This document shows positions 13,284 through 23,633 of a DNA stretch of 64,000 nucleotides, piece by piece; positions within the stretch are counted from its first letter, which is position 1, and the number at the start of each line of letters is the position of its first letter. The stretch is taken from assembly GCA_900074885.1 (NCBI GenBank), contig FJUW01000004.1, forward strand, positions 3,136,578 to 3,200,577. Reading direction: 5' to 3'. The DNA comes from Rhynchosporium graminicola (lineage: Eukaryota > Ascomycota > Leotiomycetes > Helotiales > Ploettnerulaceae). The notes under the pieces are model-generated. The model ran no database searches and was not told the DNA's origin. It worked only from the letters and a program-made list of their open reading frames with translations. Both the position numbers and the translations under genes were made by a program.

Positions 13284-15281
13284 TTATGAGGTCCTGACAC
13301 GTTGCGCTGCTAGACTCGCTGCACGCGCCCTTTGTCCTAGCACAGATCGCTGATAATACGCATCGTAGAAGTCACTGACGCTTATCTGGGCTGTCTCATT
13401 CACGGTTTTCAACTTTCCGGACATTTGTTCCGGAAAAGGTAAAGCTGGTTGAGAAGTCACAGAGAATACCTGAGGAACCGGAGGCGTCTCTATTGTAGCA
13501 TCAAAATAGATGATTCCACGTGATGAGGTGGATGACACGGACGAGTTGGGAGAATGACTGATTTCGTTGGAATTCCACAATGCAGATTTGCGTGAGTGGT
13601 CGGAATCAATGTTGCGGTCTTGAACGGACCCTGATCGGCTGCGATAGCTTGATGTCGGATAACAATGCATCTGATTGCGATCTCGGCTGCGACTGTTCGT
13701 TTTAGGTTCGGCAGATGTTATTATACAGTGGTGGTGGACGGAATCGCGTGAACGAATTATACTGCGAGAAGACGATGAGTCTGTCTCTATTTTCAAGTTA
13801 GAGGCTGATCGGGTTTGATTATCAACCTTTGGAGTAGCTGAGGTAGAACGAGATCGCGGTCGGGAGTCGAAGGATGGGGTCGTGCCTTTGTTATAATCTA
13901 ATATGGACGTGCTGGTCCCGTACACGCTTGACGTTGCTGAAGTGTGGCTTCTCTTTAGTTCGAAAGTCTCATCTGAGCTTTTCCATAGATGTGAAGGTCG
14001 AGATATCGGAACATGCTGTATATTGATGGCCGCATCGCGAATTTTAGGCTCTGGTGACGAGAATCCATCATTGCTATGAATTGGTCCTGGGAATGCTGGT
14101 GATGTGGGGTCCCAATAGGCATTTTTAGGAGGACTTTGTTCGAAGGAAGATGGGCTCCAATCCCTCATGCCTTGAGGAAAGTCAAATTGCCCTACCGACA
14201 CTGTTTGAGGAACGAGGTCGTTCAGCGATACTGAATGAGGAGATTCTTGTGGTTTCTTGGCACCACGACGAGGGGAAGCTTGAATTTGATCATCGTTCGC
14301 GGGAAAGAGAGACCGTGCGCCACCTCGAGAGCCTCGCGATGGCAAGTAGTGCGGTTTAAGTGGGAAGTCCGACAGTACAGGACTTTTGGCCCCTCGCGAG
14401 AGTTGCAGAACTGGAGGAGGTGTAGCCAGTGGGGTGACCGCACTCACTATCGAAGATTCTGACTTGGTGTGTCGGACAGAACTGCTCGGCGATGGAATAA
14501 ATTGGCCTATCTCTTCGATCTCCCCAAGAAATTGCAACTTAGGTAGGTAGGAAGTTGGCCTTACTCTAGGAGTTGAGGGCCGACTGTAATGAACGTCCAA
14601 GGGAGATACCCAACTCGGCGAATCAACCTCGTCGAATACACCCGTCATCGATAGAATTTCGCTGAAAGACTTGCTGGACCGAGGCGATGGCAGTGGAAGA
14701 TATGATCCACATATACCATCAACTAATGAGGTGTCTACTTTTGGTGGCTGGAGTCCTGACGGCGACGGTTTGCGCCTCGTATGGTTGAGACAGGAAGGCG
14801 CAAGACTCCGGGAAAGTAAGTTTGAGCTACTCGATGCTGATTGACCTGCTGGTTTTTCAGATTTTTTCCAATCCACGACTAGCGTATTCGGTGATAGAAC
14901 ATAAGATGGCGAGGGGGAGCTGGGTCTGGTTCGTGAGGCTTCGTTGAAATGACCCTGCTCAATTGTTTGTCCTCTGAACAAATCGACCCCTTCAACAGCC
15001 CACGAGACTAGTTTTTCCTGGTCAGATCGCAGAGATGTTTCCAGTTCTGCTCTTGTCATATTCTTTCTCAGTCTACTAAAGTTAGCAAATTCCAAAAGAT
15101 GGATGTAGTGTACCGACTTTCGCTTGCTCCATGCAAGTTTTGTTAATCCCGCAATACATGCAGCTCCAATGAGGCACCCGAACACAATACTACATTCACC
15201 ATTTAGCTGTGATACCTTGATTGGAACTGTCGAGGCATACCCAAACTCAACACCCACACTCAAGCTCCCTAAACCCCCCAT
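13284..15281 (-). CDS. Unidentified serine-rich protein with one N-terminal membrane segment
   Basis: A continuous 665-codon frame opens with ATG at 15281. The first 50 residues include a hydrophobic stretch, SIVFGCLIGAACIAGLTKLAW (about 31-51), followed by basic residues, so a single-pass protein with a cytosolic tail is likely. The remaining 600 residues are Ser/Pro/Arg-rich and probably disordered, with many RSRS-type stretches (RSRDRNQ, RPRSRS) resembling kinase targets. I recognise no catalytic domain. The frame has an in-frame stop two codons before the ATG. However, hydrophobic coding-like sequence lies just upstream on the same strand (15368-15880), so this could be the last exon of a multi-span membrane protein. 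Confidence 0.65.
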   Translation of the reverse strand: MGGLGSLSVGVEFGYASTVPIKVSQLNGECSIVFGCLIGAACIAGLTKLAWSKRKSVHYIHLLEFANFSRLRKNMTRAELETSLRSDQEKLVSWAVEGVDLFRGQTIEQGHFNEASRTRPSSPSPSYVLSPNTLVVDWKKSEKPAGQSASSSSNLLSRSLAPSCLNHTRRKPSPSGLQPPKVDTSLVDGICGSYLPLPSPRSSKSFSEILSMTGVFDEVDSPSWVSPLDVHYSRPSTPRVRPTSYLPKLQFLGEIEEIGQFIPSPSSSVRHTKSESSIVSAVTPLATPPPVLQLSRGAKSPVLSDFPLKPHYLPSRGSRGGARSLFPANDDQIQASPRRGAKKPQESPHSVSLNDLVPQTVSVGQFDFPQGMRDWSPSSFEQSPPKNAYWDPTSPAFPGPIHSNDGFSSPEPKIRDAAINIQHVPISRPSHLWKSSDETFELKRSHTSATSSVYGTSTSILDYNKGTTPSFDSRPRSRSTSATPKVDNQTRSASNLKIETDSSSSRSIIRSRDSVHHHCIITSAEPKTNSRSRDRNQMHCYPTSSYRSRSGSVQDRNIDSDHSRKSALWNSNEISHSPNSSVSSTSSRGIIYFDATIETPPVPQVFSVTSQPALPFPEQMSGKLKTVNETAQISVSDFYDAYYQRSVLGQRARAASLAAQRVRTS

Positions 15282-15367
15282 TTTTTATGCTGGAACAGAA
15301 GTCGTCTCAACAGCACAGGTAGATGATACAGATGGATGGCAGAGTTGAGAAGATTCGGACAGGTGTA

Positions 15368-15880
15368 TTAAAAACCGAGACTTCCGTGCAATTGATGAAG
15401 TCCTGCACAGACTAGATGAAATTGCCAGGCGAATATAAAAATATGCTGTATGTCTTCGTCCGAGCCGGATCGCACAGACAATGTTTGTGCTTCCCGTGTA
15501 GCGCAGCTTTTCTGGGTGTCGAAGTGTTGATATAATCGACGGATGTTTCGAGAAGTGAAGGCACTTGCGTCCTTCAGACAGGACGGAAGCTTTGCGAAAT
15601 GACTGATGCACGAGGCCCAAACTTTCAAGCTTCCAAGTGAACTAAAGATTGCTTTAACAGCTATCAATGGGCCAAGCTGGTGAGGGGTGATAATACCCAT
15701 GCAGGTGCAGATACTCGTCCAGGCGTACACGTTACACATCCAAGATAAGGAGGTATCTCACGAGAAATCGTAATGTCAGAATGACACTTCAATGCAGTAA
15801 CGATTGACGACGATGAGGGAACAAAATAAACGAAGGAGATGCAGATAATCCATGATATTGCATCTAGCAGCTTGCAGCTT
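15368..15880 (-). other. Possible upstream membrane-spanning exons of the 13284-15281 gene
   Basis: On the minus strand two overlapping frames read as membrane-like peptide: SWIICISFVYFVPSSSSIV (about 15880-15790) and VYAWTSICTCMGIITPHQL onwards (15739-15368), ending HIFIFAWQFHLVCAG. They could be N-terminal exons of the gene ending at 13284. I could not find a convincing donor/acceptor pair: the best acceptor is GTGAG, and the junction to 15281 lacks a good donor. It may equally be a decayed gene. Confidence 0.3.
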
Positions 15881-17759
15881 GCAGATTGACTAGCCTTGCT
15901 AGAAGTGAGAAAAAACTCTGGCGCCGTCGATATTCCCAAAGGCCGGGCGCTGCTGAACCATCACTTCTTGGTTTCCAAACATCTAGGGCGGTGGAGCGAA
16001 CGAGCTACTGCATTTCAAATCCTTGCGTTGTTGAATAGCTCTGTTACAGGTGTCGCATCTTGCAGATTCAGGTGCTTTGAAGGTGCGCTATTGTCTTCTT
16101 GGGGAGGGGGAGCACTAAGACCTTGCCGCCGCCGAAATAAGGGGTCGATGGCATGGACAGCATTTTTATCTCGGATGGACCCGAGCCTGGATTGCCCAGA
16201 CATTATGCTATAATGACTGGAGTGATCGGTCAGGATATGATAATACACTTCTTCGGTGTATAGATGATGAAGCATAAAATATCAGCGACAATATCGATAC
16301 GTGCGGATGATGATGGGGGCAAAAGCTAAGTGGATGTTGTAAATTGAGGATGTCAGTGGTTCCAACCGAGCAATTTTGACGAACGCGTCGCGTCTATCAA
16401 AGCGGCAGCCGCTAAACTTAAATTAATTGTTTCAGGAACAGGTCTAGCGTCGGGCTATTCGAGACCGGGCTCAATTCTTAAATTGACCCCAGGAACAGAT
16501 CTTCCAGTTCTGTTGATACTTCGGAGAATTTCTCTCTTCCACAAGTTCGGCTCACATCATGAGGTTGTCGTCTCCAAAATAGGGATAACGAGACTTCGTT
16601 ATCGGAGTTAGTGGCTCTCATGTCGTCAAATATTTTTATGGGCAACTATGATTCAAGTGCTATCGCAGATAGATCCCACGTTCATAAGTCAAGCGACTTT
16701 CTTGAGGAGCGCAATTTCCCAATAGCGCAGCGCAAGAGCTTCTCGTCCCGTTCTTATGCTTTTGTTGTGCAAGGCCGTTATGGTGTTTTAGCTTGTCACC
16801 CCTTCTCTAATATTCGGACATCTATCACTCCCGACGTAAATGCCGTCGTCTGAAGTGTAGTCGTTTCCGGTTATGCAGGTTTTGACGGAAGCCTCGAAGT
16901 CGGACTCTAAGACAGGTTCAGCGAAAGAAATGTGGAACTGGTTTTGTTCCAAATTGCGGTCTCATGATGTAGTATTGTGCCGATGCCTGCAAGATATATC
17001 AAACTTTTTTGCCTTTAGATCGAAAGTCCTGATTTTATCTGATCTCATGAATCTGAAGCAAATTCAGTACGCGGCCGACTCAGTTCGTCCAGTGAAGTAG
17101 ATAAAGTCGTCTACTTTTGAGGCTTCAGAGTCCCAAAACACTTTTACAGCTATAGACTAACACATAATACGAAGACATAAAACATTGATTGAGGGCATAT
17201 TAGATTCTTTTACCTTTGGGAGCTACCTATGGTCAGTCACGCGGTAATTTCAGCTCTGGCTTCAACGGAGACAGAAAAGCCGAGTCTCGATACTCCCAAA
17301 ATATTCCTACTTTAAAGCAGCATCTTGTGCCTGTCACGATATAGCAATCATTCTAATTTCTCAGTGTCGCCTATCTCGTTCTGGTTTATTGCAGTTTCAC
17401 TGACTACGAGGATATCACGCAACCGCTCTTGGAAGGCTGTGGCTGCTCACTGTCAGGGTCATTTCGAATCGCCATTTCTTATCTGTGATCATTGATACAC
17501 TATTATTGTCCAACTACTCTCGTCATCTCCACTCTTTGCGATGTAATTTACGTGTGAGGGTACTTCATCGGTATTCTATGCCTGTTCAGTCTGATAATGC
17601 CAGGCAAGTTTTTTTTATGTTCACAAAGTATAGACATCAGTGGATGTGGTCGGAAAGCATCGATACACGAATCTACCTAGATAGGGTTTACTCAATGGAA
17701 AAGGACGTCTAGGAATACAAAAGCTGACTCCCATCGTCCTACAAGACTTACCCAACCAT
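15881..17759. other. Intergenic spacer
   Basis: No gene supported. Only short frames without recognisable features are present. Confidence 0.6.
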
Positions 17760-18269
17760 TTAGCGAGGAGCAGTCCACTCGACCCATCCAAATTGCCAGA
17801 AAACACCTCCACCACCGAAATGATTCAGCTGTCCTCGCAAACGAAAAACGTTGTTCATGATATGAATGACCGGATAATTGTCACTTCTCGTCTCAACCCA
17901 TAGGCGATAATTCGCCACATTGGTCAACACATGTGAGAAAGTTGAATTAAGCACCTCTTTCATGACTCCCTGACCCCGAAATTGCGGATGGACTCTGAAG
18001 GATACGTCATGGCGGACAGTATTTACTATTCTGATGAAACCCATTACTGTGCCTTCAGCTACAGCCAATAAACCTGAATTTTGTCCGTTTGCTCCACGAC
18101 GAATTATGAAGAGTTGTGTGGCACCAGTATTTGCCCAATTGACAAAATCATTGCGCCATGACTCAGGGCTGCCAACAAGTTCGTTTATGCTGCCGTAAGC
18201 TTCGTGTTCATGGGGGCGGACGTTGCGGATTAAGAAGCCACGTGTGGTGGTGATGTTAATAGGTATCAT
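17760..18269 (-). CDS. GNAT-family N-acetyltransferase, copy 1
   Basis: Predicted acetyl-CoA-dependent N-acetyltransferase of about 169 residues, single exon. The start chosen is the ATG giving MIPINITTTRGFLIRNVRP; an upstream in-frame TTG is not a plausible eukaryotic start. The GNAT core is visible: beta strand SGLLAVAEGTVMGFIRIV, then VSFRVHPQFRGQGVMKEVL, whose R-G-Q-G is the acetyl-CoA pyrophosphate-binding motif (Q/R-x-x-G-x-G/A), then YRLWVETRSDNYPVI. The substrate is not deducible. A paralogue lies 0.8 kb away in the same orientation (19065-19565). Confidence 0.85.
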   Translation of the reverse strand: MIPINITTTRGFLIRNVRPHEHEAYGSINELVGSPESWRNDFVNWANTGATQLFIIRRGANGQNSGLLAVAEGTVMGFIRIVNTVRHDVSFRVHPQFRGQGVMKEVLNSTFSHVLTNVANYRLWVETRSDNYPVIHIMNNVFRLRGQLNHFGGGGVFWQFGWVEWTAPR

Positions 18270-19064
18270 TTTAGTGTTCAAGATGGGAGAGAGTCGTCTA
18301 CTGTGGTTTGATATTTCAGCACAGTGTGTAATTCTGGCGTTTATTTTAAGGTTCTGGTACGTTGTTTGTTCGTGTCGCTTATCTGTAGGTATGGAAGATA
18401 TTGAATTTGAGATATGAAGTTAGAGATGTTACTTACAACGAAGGAAAGTCTTCTTATAGTACCTTTTGTCGAGACTTGAATCATATTGTCATATTCAGCC
18501 TTGCATTTTAAAGTTCCATTCAAAGTCTCAAGGTGTATCTCTGAGAGTGACTTTCGCTCAAATACTAAGTGATTCATCAGCATATTCCAAGGATGAATAT
18601 AACTGTTCAAGATTTTTTTGCTTTTCGAACCTGGAGGATTCATGAAATATTTCGCAAAGATACGTCTCCTGAGGTCTATTGCAAGTCAAGTATTTCATAC
18701 TACACTACGTGACTTACTCTGTGCTGTCTTGATTCTGAGCTTTCAAATGGTTACCAGCTCTCAAAGATGCGAACACGAAGGATCAGAAAAGCGAATAATA
18801 TTCACAGCAATGACTGCACTTAAACATGCTATATCGTTCAATAGTCCAAGCCCTAAAGAAGTTAAACCTGAAAATACCTGGTTAGAAACACAATATGCTA
18901 CAGGTACAGAAGTAGTTCAATAGCCGTGATAGCCAAAAGAATGTATCGGTTTATCTGCAATTTGAATCACTTTAATACTCTCATAGAGCGATATCCTGAC
19001 CCAAGTGCTCCATCCGTACAAGTGTCGCCTTCAGCCCTCGACCTCTGAAGAATTGTCCAGTAAT
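18270..19064. other. Spacer between the GNAT copies, part of a duplicated segment
   Basis: No separate gene. It shares short conserved blocks with 19566-20340 (upstream of copy 2). CTTCTTATAGTA occurs at 18450-18461 and 19741-19752, about 180 bases before each start codon. An aacacaat-a/g-tgc block occurs near 18886 and 20185. Confidence 0.7.
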
Positions 19065-19565
19065 CTAGCCAATGGGTCTGAAAGCTGCCCGTCCAAATCG
19101 CCAGACAAGACTCCCAACAGCACTCCAACCTCCAGCCTGTCCATTCCCCAAGCCATACGATGCCATCATACGTATAACAGGTGCATTATCGCTTCTCGTC
19201 TTAACCTCGAACTGATAGTGAGGCCAATAATGGAAAAAATACGTGAAAGTTGCTCTAACCGCTTCCTTCATATATCCTTGACCTCGAAATCGCGGATGCG
19301 TTCTGAAAGATACTTCACCATTGTAAGTTATCTTGATGAAGCCGACAACTGTGCCCTCAGCTACGGAGAGTGCGCCTAAGCTTGGCTCGCGATAACCCTG
19401 GAGGATTAGGAAGAGTAGTGTGGCTCTTTGGTTATACCACTCGGTAATGTCCTCAACTAGCTCTTGTGGACTTGCACGAAGTTCGTTGACTGTGCCGTAG
19501 GCTAAAGCTTCTTGGGGGTGGACACTGCGGATCAGGAGGCGTTGGGAGGTGGTGCGAATAGACAT
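19065..19565 (-). CDS. GNAT-family N-acetyltransferase, copy 2
   Basis: Paralogue of 17760-18269: about 166 residues, single exon. ATG at 19565 gives MSIRTTSQRLLIRSVHPQEA, which aligns with the start of copy 1. The frame extends further upstream, but that extension (YYTLKTATHST...) has no counterpart. Conserved blocks are LGALSVAEGTVVGFIKI, VSFRTHPRFRGQGYMKEAV with the R-G-Q-G acetyl-CoA motif, and FEVKTRSDNAPVIRMM. The C-termini differ: Gly/Trp-rich GNGQAGGWSAVGSLVWRFG here. Divergence at the protein level shows the duplication is not recent. Confidence 0.85.
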   Translation of the reverse strand: MSIRTTSQRLLIRSVHPQEALAYGTVNELRASPQELVEDITEWYNQRATLLFLILQGYREPSLGALSVAEGTVVGFIKITYNGEVSFRTHPRFRGQGYMKEAVRATFTYFFHYWPHYQFEVKTRSDNAPVIRMMASYGLGNGQAGGWSAVGSLVWRFGRAAFRPIG

Positions 19566-21156
19566 TGCTTTATATGGGCTTGAAAAGTCTGTTATGATCA
19601 AATATGACCTGAATCGTATTTTGAGTGCTTTGGGTTTTGTTCGAGTGGTTTTCTGGTGGTGATATTGTTTCTGTATGAGTGTTGAATGTGTCGCGGTTTT
19701 GAGTGTGTAGTAAAGGATATTTCGTGTAGTATACAAAGGCCTTCTTATAGTATATGTCTCTCGAAGTTCGAATCACGCTTTGCCATTCATACAAGTGTTC
19801 TTATTTGGGGAATGGATAAAGCAGAAGTGGTGATGGACCCTTGACTGGGATCGAGTGTTATTCAGCGCATCTCCGTGGCAGATATTCCTTTGTTGCGTAC
19901 TCTGTTCTTCAATACAAAGGACGAATGATTACAATCTGCAAATGATTTCTTCTGCAGGCCTCTTGGAAGAAACAAAGGCGTCAGAAGCTGTGCACTGTGC
20001 CCTCTTAAAGCTCTTTAAGAACCCATGTCTTCTTCGTCTAAGTTGTCAAAGAGTCATTTGTTCTTGACGGCAGGAACACAAAGAGAAAAGCGAATCGTAT
20101 CCAAGCCAGAAAATCCTGCCAGATTATCGTAGTTACTACTGGCCCATACACTACAGAAGCTGTGTTCTGAATAATCGTGGTTGGGAACACAATGTGCCAC
20201 TAGGGACGGTTAAGCGAATAAAAATACTTCTACGAAACGCCCAACTACAGGAGGTATCTGTTGGTGGCCATTCACGATTCACGTTTCCTGACCTATTAAA
20301 TATCTTAGGAATTGAAGATCGTAGTCGTGATAGCTAATGGTCATGCACTATGATGAATATCACCGTGATTCGATGAGTGAGGACCGGAATAAATAAGTAG
20401 GGATTCCAAGTCTGAAGTGTAGCCAACAAAGCTTGGAGCCTGCCCCCCTAGCAGAGTACGATTTTTCCGAGTGATTCTGTGATCTGAGTCGTATACAAGA
20501 TTCGAGAAATCTTGTACATATGGCTCACTAGTCATGATAATTACGGTGTGAAAACCCTCAGCTTGTCAGAGTCTATAATCTGGCAAGGATAATGTCAAAC
20601 CTGGAAATATGAACCAGAATAAATTAGCTGCTTAGCCCAGTAAGAGGCTCATCTCGCTGTGGTAACCATAAAGTTGCTAACGATTTCAGAACTTCGCTTG
20701 ATCGTGATAGTAGAGCCACGAAAATCTTAGAATCCCATTTGATTTTCCTTTCGATAACAACTCAACGTCACGAAATTACCTCAATCTTTCTCATTGAGAT
20801 AATAAGGATCATTGAAATCAAGTACTTTTACTTGGTCGCACTTCGACTGATGTTAAGCGAGTCGCCCTTTCCCTTGTTTCCTCGCTTGAGAAACGTGCCT
20901 GGCTCTTGCCTTCAATTTGATCGCAAGCAGTTACAGCCATTTTTTGAGGATCGCATTCTATTTTTCAAACATTATCATTGGTTTTTTCGAATCGACACCA
21001 TTCGTTATTATAACATTCGCTATCACAAAATTCGCTATCACAACATTTGTTAGGAACATACTGGCTTGACGAGCCATACCTTTTGAACAACCTTCCAAAC
21101 CCAGGTGCAGAGAGGAATTTTTGCGGACTGAGTCGATCGGCCACGAAATCGACAGC
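19566..21156. other. Intergenic spacer with duplicated blocks and a 15-bp repeat
   Basis: The left part (to about 20340) carries the second copy of the GNAT upstream segment. No gene is supported. A three-unit 15-bp repeat lies at the right end. Confidence 0.6.
21000..21044. repeat. 15-bp tandem repeat, three units
   Basis: Units ATTCGTTATTATAAC, ATTCGCTATCACAAA and ATTCGCTATCACAAC are contiguous and end about 110 bases before the next start codon. Confidence 0.9.
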
Positions 21157-22509
21157 ATGTCTTCAACTTCGGGAAATAACACTCAAGTCGACGCCGAGAC
21201 CTTGGAGAGATGGAAAACCCTCTTCGGCTATGATGACCAGCAAGCGAAGGACGCAGTCCTCCTACACAGAAAAGATCCATTCGTGCACGTCTCGGACGAA
21301 GATTGGGCATGGGTTCGACAGGGTCATGAGCGAGCCGGATTCGACAGGGAAGCATACGAACACTTACACATGATGAAGACTCTGGTTAGTAGGTATCACA
21401 GGAAGGTCAAGGCCAGGAATCTTCGAATGTACGAACATGTTGGGGACTACGCGAGGATCTCCTTGGAAGGATATTTTACCCTGGACATCTTGACACAGAT
21501 GCTTGGCGAAGAAGAGATTGGAACAGTCGACTCTGCAGAAAAATGGTGCTATATCAATGATGACCAAGCTAACAGAAGAAAGATGAGTTCCTGGGTCGAC
21601 TCGGTTACGGAAGCTCTGGCGAGGAGCAAGAGTTCGTACAACGAGGTCTGGAAAGCTATTATCAAAGAGGCGAGCGATACCAGCCTTTCCAGGGCCGGAT
21701 TCCATGCAGGGCCACGTCCGCAGAACAGCGACATCCATGTAAACTTTCTCAAGTTGGATTACGCCCAGCCTGAAGTCTTCCTAGAACAAGCGGGAGGCTA
21801 CTTGACTCTCGCTCGCTCTCCAACAAATTTACACCAGCTCCGAAAAGAATTCAGCATCGCGGACCTAGAGAGATCACGGCCTTCTCGACCGCGGCGAACT
21901 CTTCCAATATCCCAATTGCCTGCTTCAGCAATGAACCCAGTTATGCCGCCAAGAAATTTAATAGGAATGCGTCGCTTCCTGCGAGATTATAGGACGTATC
22001 CTGACTTACGTCTACCTAAATTTGGTAACGCACCAAGACTTTTAACAGTTTCCGAGAAGGTTGTTACTGCACAGCCGAGAAGATGTACTGTTCGCAACAC
22101 AACAAATTCTCACGTTGCCAGACCACATCCGGTGAACATGCCTCCATCTACATCTGGTACCCAGCAACAATCCAAGCCTCCTGATTCTACACAATCCAAG
22201 CCTCCTGATTCTACCGAATCGTCCACAACTTACGAAGATCGACGTCGCAGGCAGGAGCAGCTTCGAAAGCGTCGCACTGTACTTCATCAAGATCTTGCCG
22301 AAAAAATTCTGAGCAGAGGCAAAGCCAATTGCATGAAAGCGTTCCATAGATTTCAAGCGCCTCGAACAGCATCCGATATGATTGTCAGACAGCTGGTTTT
22401 GGCGAAGCATCTTGCCGCAAGCAGCACTATAGCCATGACGGATTTCAACATCGCATCTGATGCTTCTGAAACTTGGAGCCAGTTTATGAGGCCATCAGTC
22501 CAGGTTTAG
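21157..22509 (+). CDS. Unidentified basic fungal protein
   Basis: Single-exon frame of 450 codons. The ATG at 21157 (MSSTSGNNTQVDAETLERW) is chosen because the only longer in-frame start is a TTG. The N-terminal 220 residues are mixed charge and probably helical (WKTLFGYDDQQAKDAVLLHR; ALARSKSSYNEVWKAIIKEA). The middle is basic and Pro-rich (SRPSRPRRTLP). Two tandem copies of SKPPDSTQ sit around residue 340, followed by a charged stretch RRRRQEQLRKRR. No signal peptide, membrane segment or known domain is seen. Composition and length support a real protein; function unknown. Confidence 0.65.
   Translation: MSSTSGNNTQVDAETLERWKTLFGYDDQQAKDAVLLHRKDPFVHVSDEDWAWVRQGHERAGFDREAYEHLHMMKTLVSRYHRKVKARNLRMYEHVGDYARISLEGYFTLDILTQMLGEEEIGTVDSAEKWCYINDDQANRRKMSSWVDSVTEALARSKSSYNEVWKAIIKEASDTSLSRAGFHAGPRPQNSDIHVNFLKLDYAQPEVFLEQAGGYLTLARSPTNLHQLRKEFSIADLERSRPSRPRRTLPISQLPASAMNPVMPPRNLIGMRRFLRDYRTYPDLRLPKFGNAPRLLTVSEKVVTAQPRRCTVRNTTNSHVARPHPVNMPPSTSGTQQQSKPPDSTQSKPPDSTESSTTYEDRRRRQEQLRKRRTVLHQDLAEKILSRGKANCMKAFHRFQAPRTASDMIVRQLVLAKHLAASSTIAMTDFNIASDASETWSQFMRPSVQV
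22168..22215 (+). repeat. 24-bp in-frame tandem repeat inside the 21157-22509 gene
   Basis: The unit caatccaagcctcctgattc plus four bases occurs twice and encodes QSKPPDST twice in a row. Confidence 0.85.
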
Positions 22510-23633
22510 ATGTTCCAAAGTCCATCGAACATGGAGTAATCGGAGCCGAGCCAGGTCAGACTCATTAGAGTCTTTTTGCCAGAGCAAGACCTTCTTTTAA
22601 GTCGACGAGTAAATGAGGGTGTGTTGCAGGAAGAAGAAATGGTACTATGGGGGGTCTGGCAGCAATGAAGACGAGCAGTAACACATCTGTACATAAGATA
22701 TGTGTCAGCCAGCGTTTTGTTGAAGAGCGTATTAAAGTTTTTGGATTATTCAGACTCTCGTCGATATTAGATAGACGAGCGTGAAAAGCATCACAGCCTT
22801 CCTTAGTTCAGCGAACAATATCAGTTTCCTCCAGCTCTGAAGTCAGGTAATGTAATTGATGACAGAGTCCGATATGGAGTAGACAGTTGAGTTTCCAGGA
22901 AAATGGAGGGAGCGTGCTCAGATAGTATTGCGATATCGCGAATCTTCAAGCAGTATCGTCGCAGGACATGTGTAATATAGAGCTTCCGCGCCATATTTCG
23001 CAATTGATCATAATATAAGTTACAGATAGAAGACGGTTGTTACATGTGAGGCCGTGAAGTGGTGAGTAGTGAATATTGACCTCGCCGTCTCGGGTTTCCA
23101 TTCCCATATTGGGAAGAAGATGATCATCTCATGACTGCGTATTGTTTACTGTCGGAGATGCATAGGATAGGGCCTTACTGTATTGTACATGCATCTCACT
23201 CAACTTATGCAAGGAAGCTCGGGAAAGCTTGATGACGCTTGGCATTCAGTGTGTTCTATTCCCGACCTGTACATTTCTCATACGGCGAGAGCGACCAACA
23301 TTGCATTCTGCAGATAAGGCAAAAATAGTGGGAGCTGGATTCGAAAACATTGTTTCGGAATGCAAGAGTCGGATGAGTACGGCGAATGTAGGGCTGTCTT
23401 GACGTCACCGGCGATAACGGCGTTTACACTAACGTATCTGCATTGCATGAGGGAGGGACATTCGGAGGCGAGACATCCATTGGTTTTCGTGTTTCCGGAT
23501 TTGTCATATCGTGAGAATTCTACGGTTACACAGATCTCATCTCATTTTAAAACATGTAATAACAACCGTCAGCAACAGCAGCAACATCAAAGTCATTGAA
23601 GTTCTCATCGAATTCGTATCTTGCAATTCGAAA
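22510..23633. other. Intergenic spacer
   Basis: No gene supported. A short CAG/CAA-rich run (cagcaacagcagcaac) lies at about 23570-23586, just before the dehydrogenase start. Confidence 0.6.

Noticed and set aside
15075..15116. Candidate 42-nt intron inside the 13284-15281 frame (gtcggtac ... gctaactttag)
   Set aside because: The branch site and acceptor look good, but the frame is open through it, the donor is poor and it is very short. Removing it is not required.
18618..18923. 101-codon plus-strand frame between the GNAT copies
   Set aside because: No domain. The DNA is part of the duplicated non-coding block, and the counterpart at 19.9-20.2 kb does not keep the frame.
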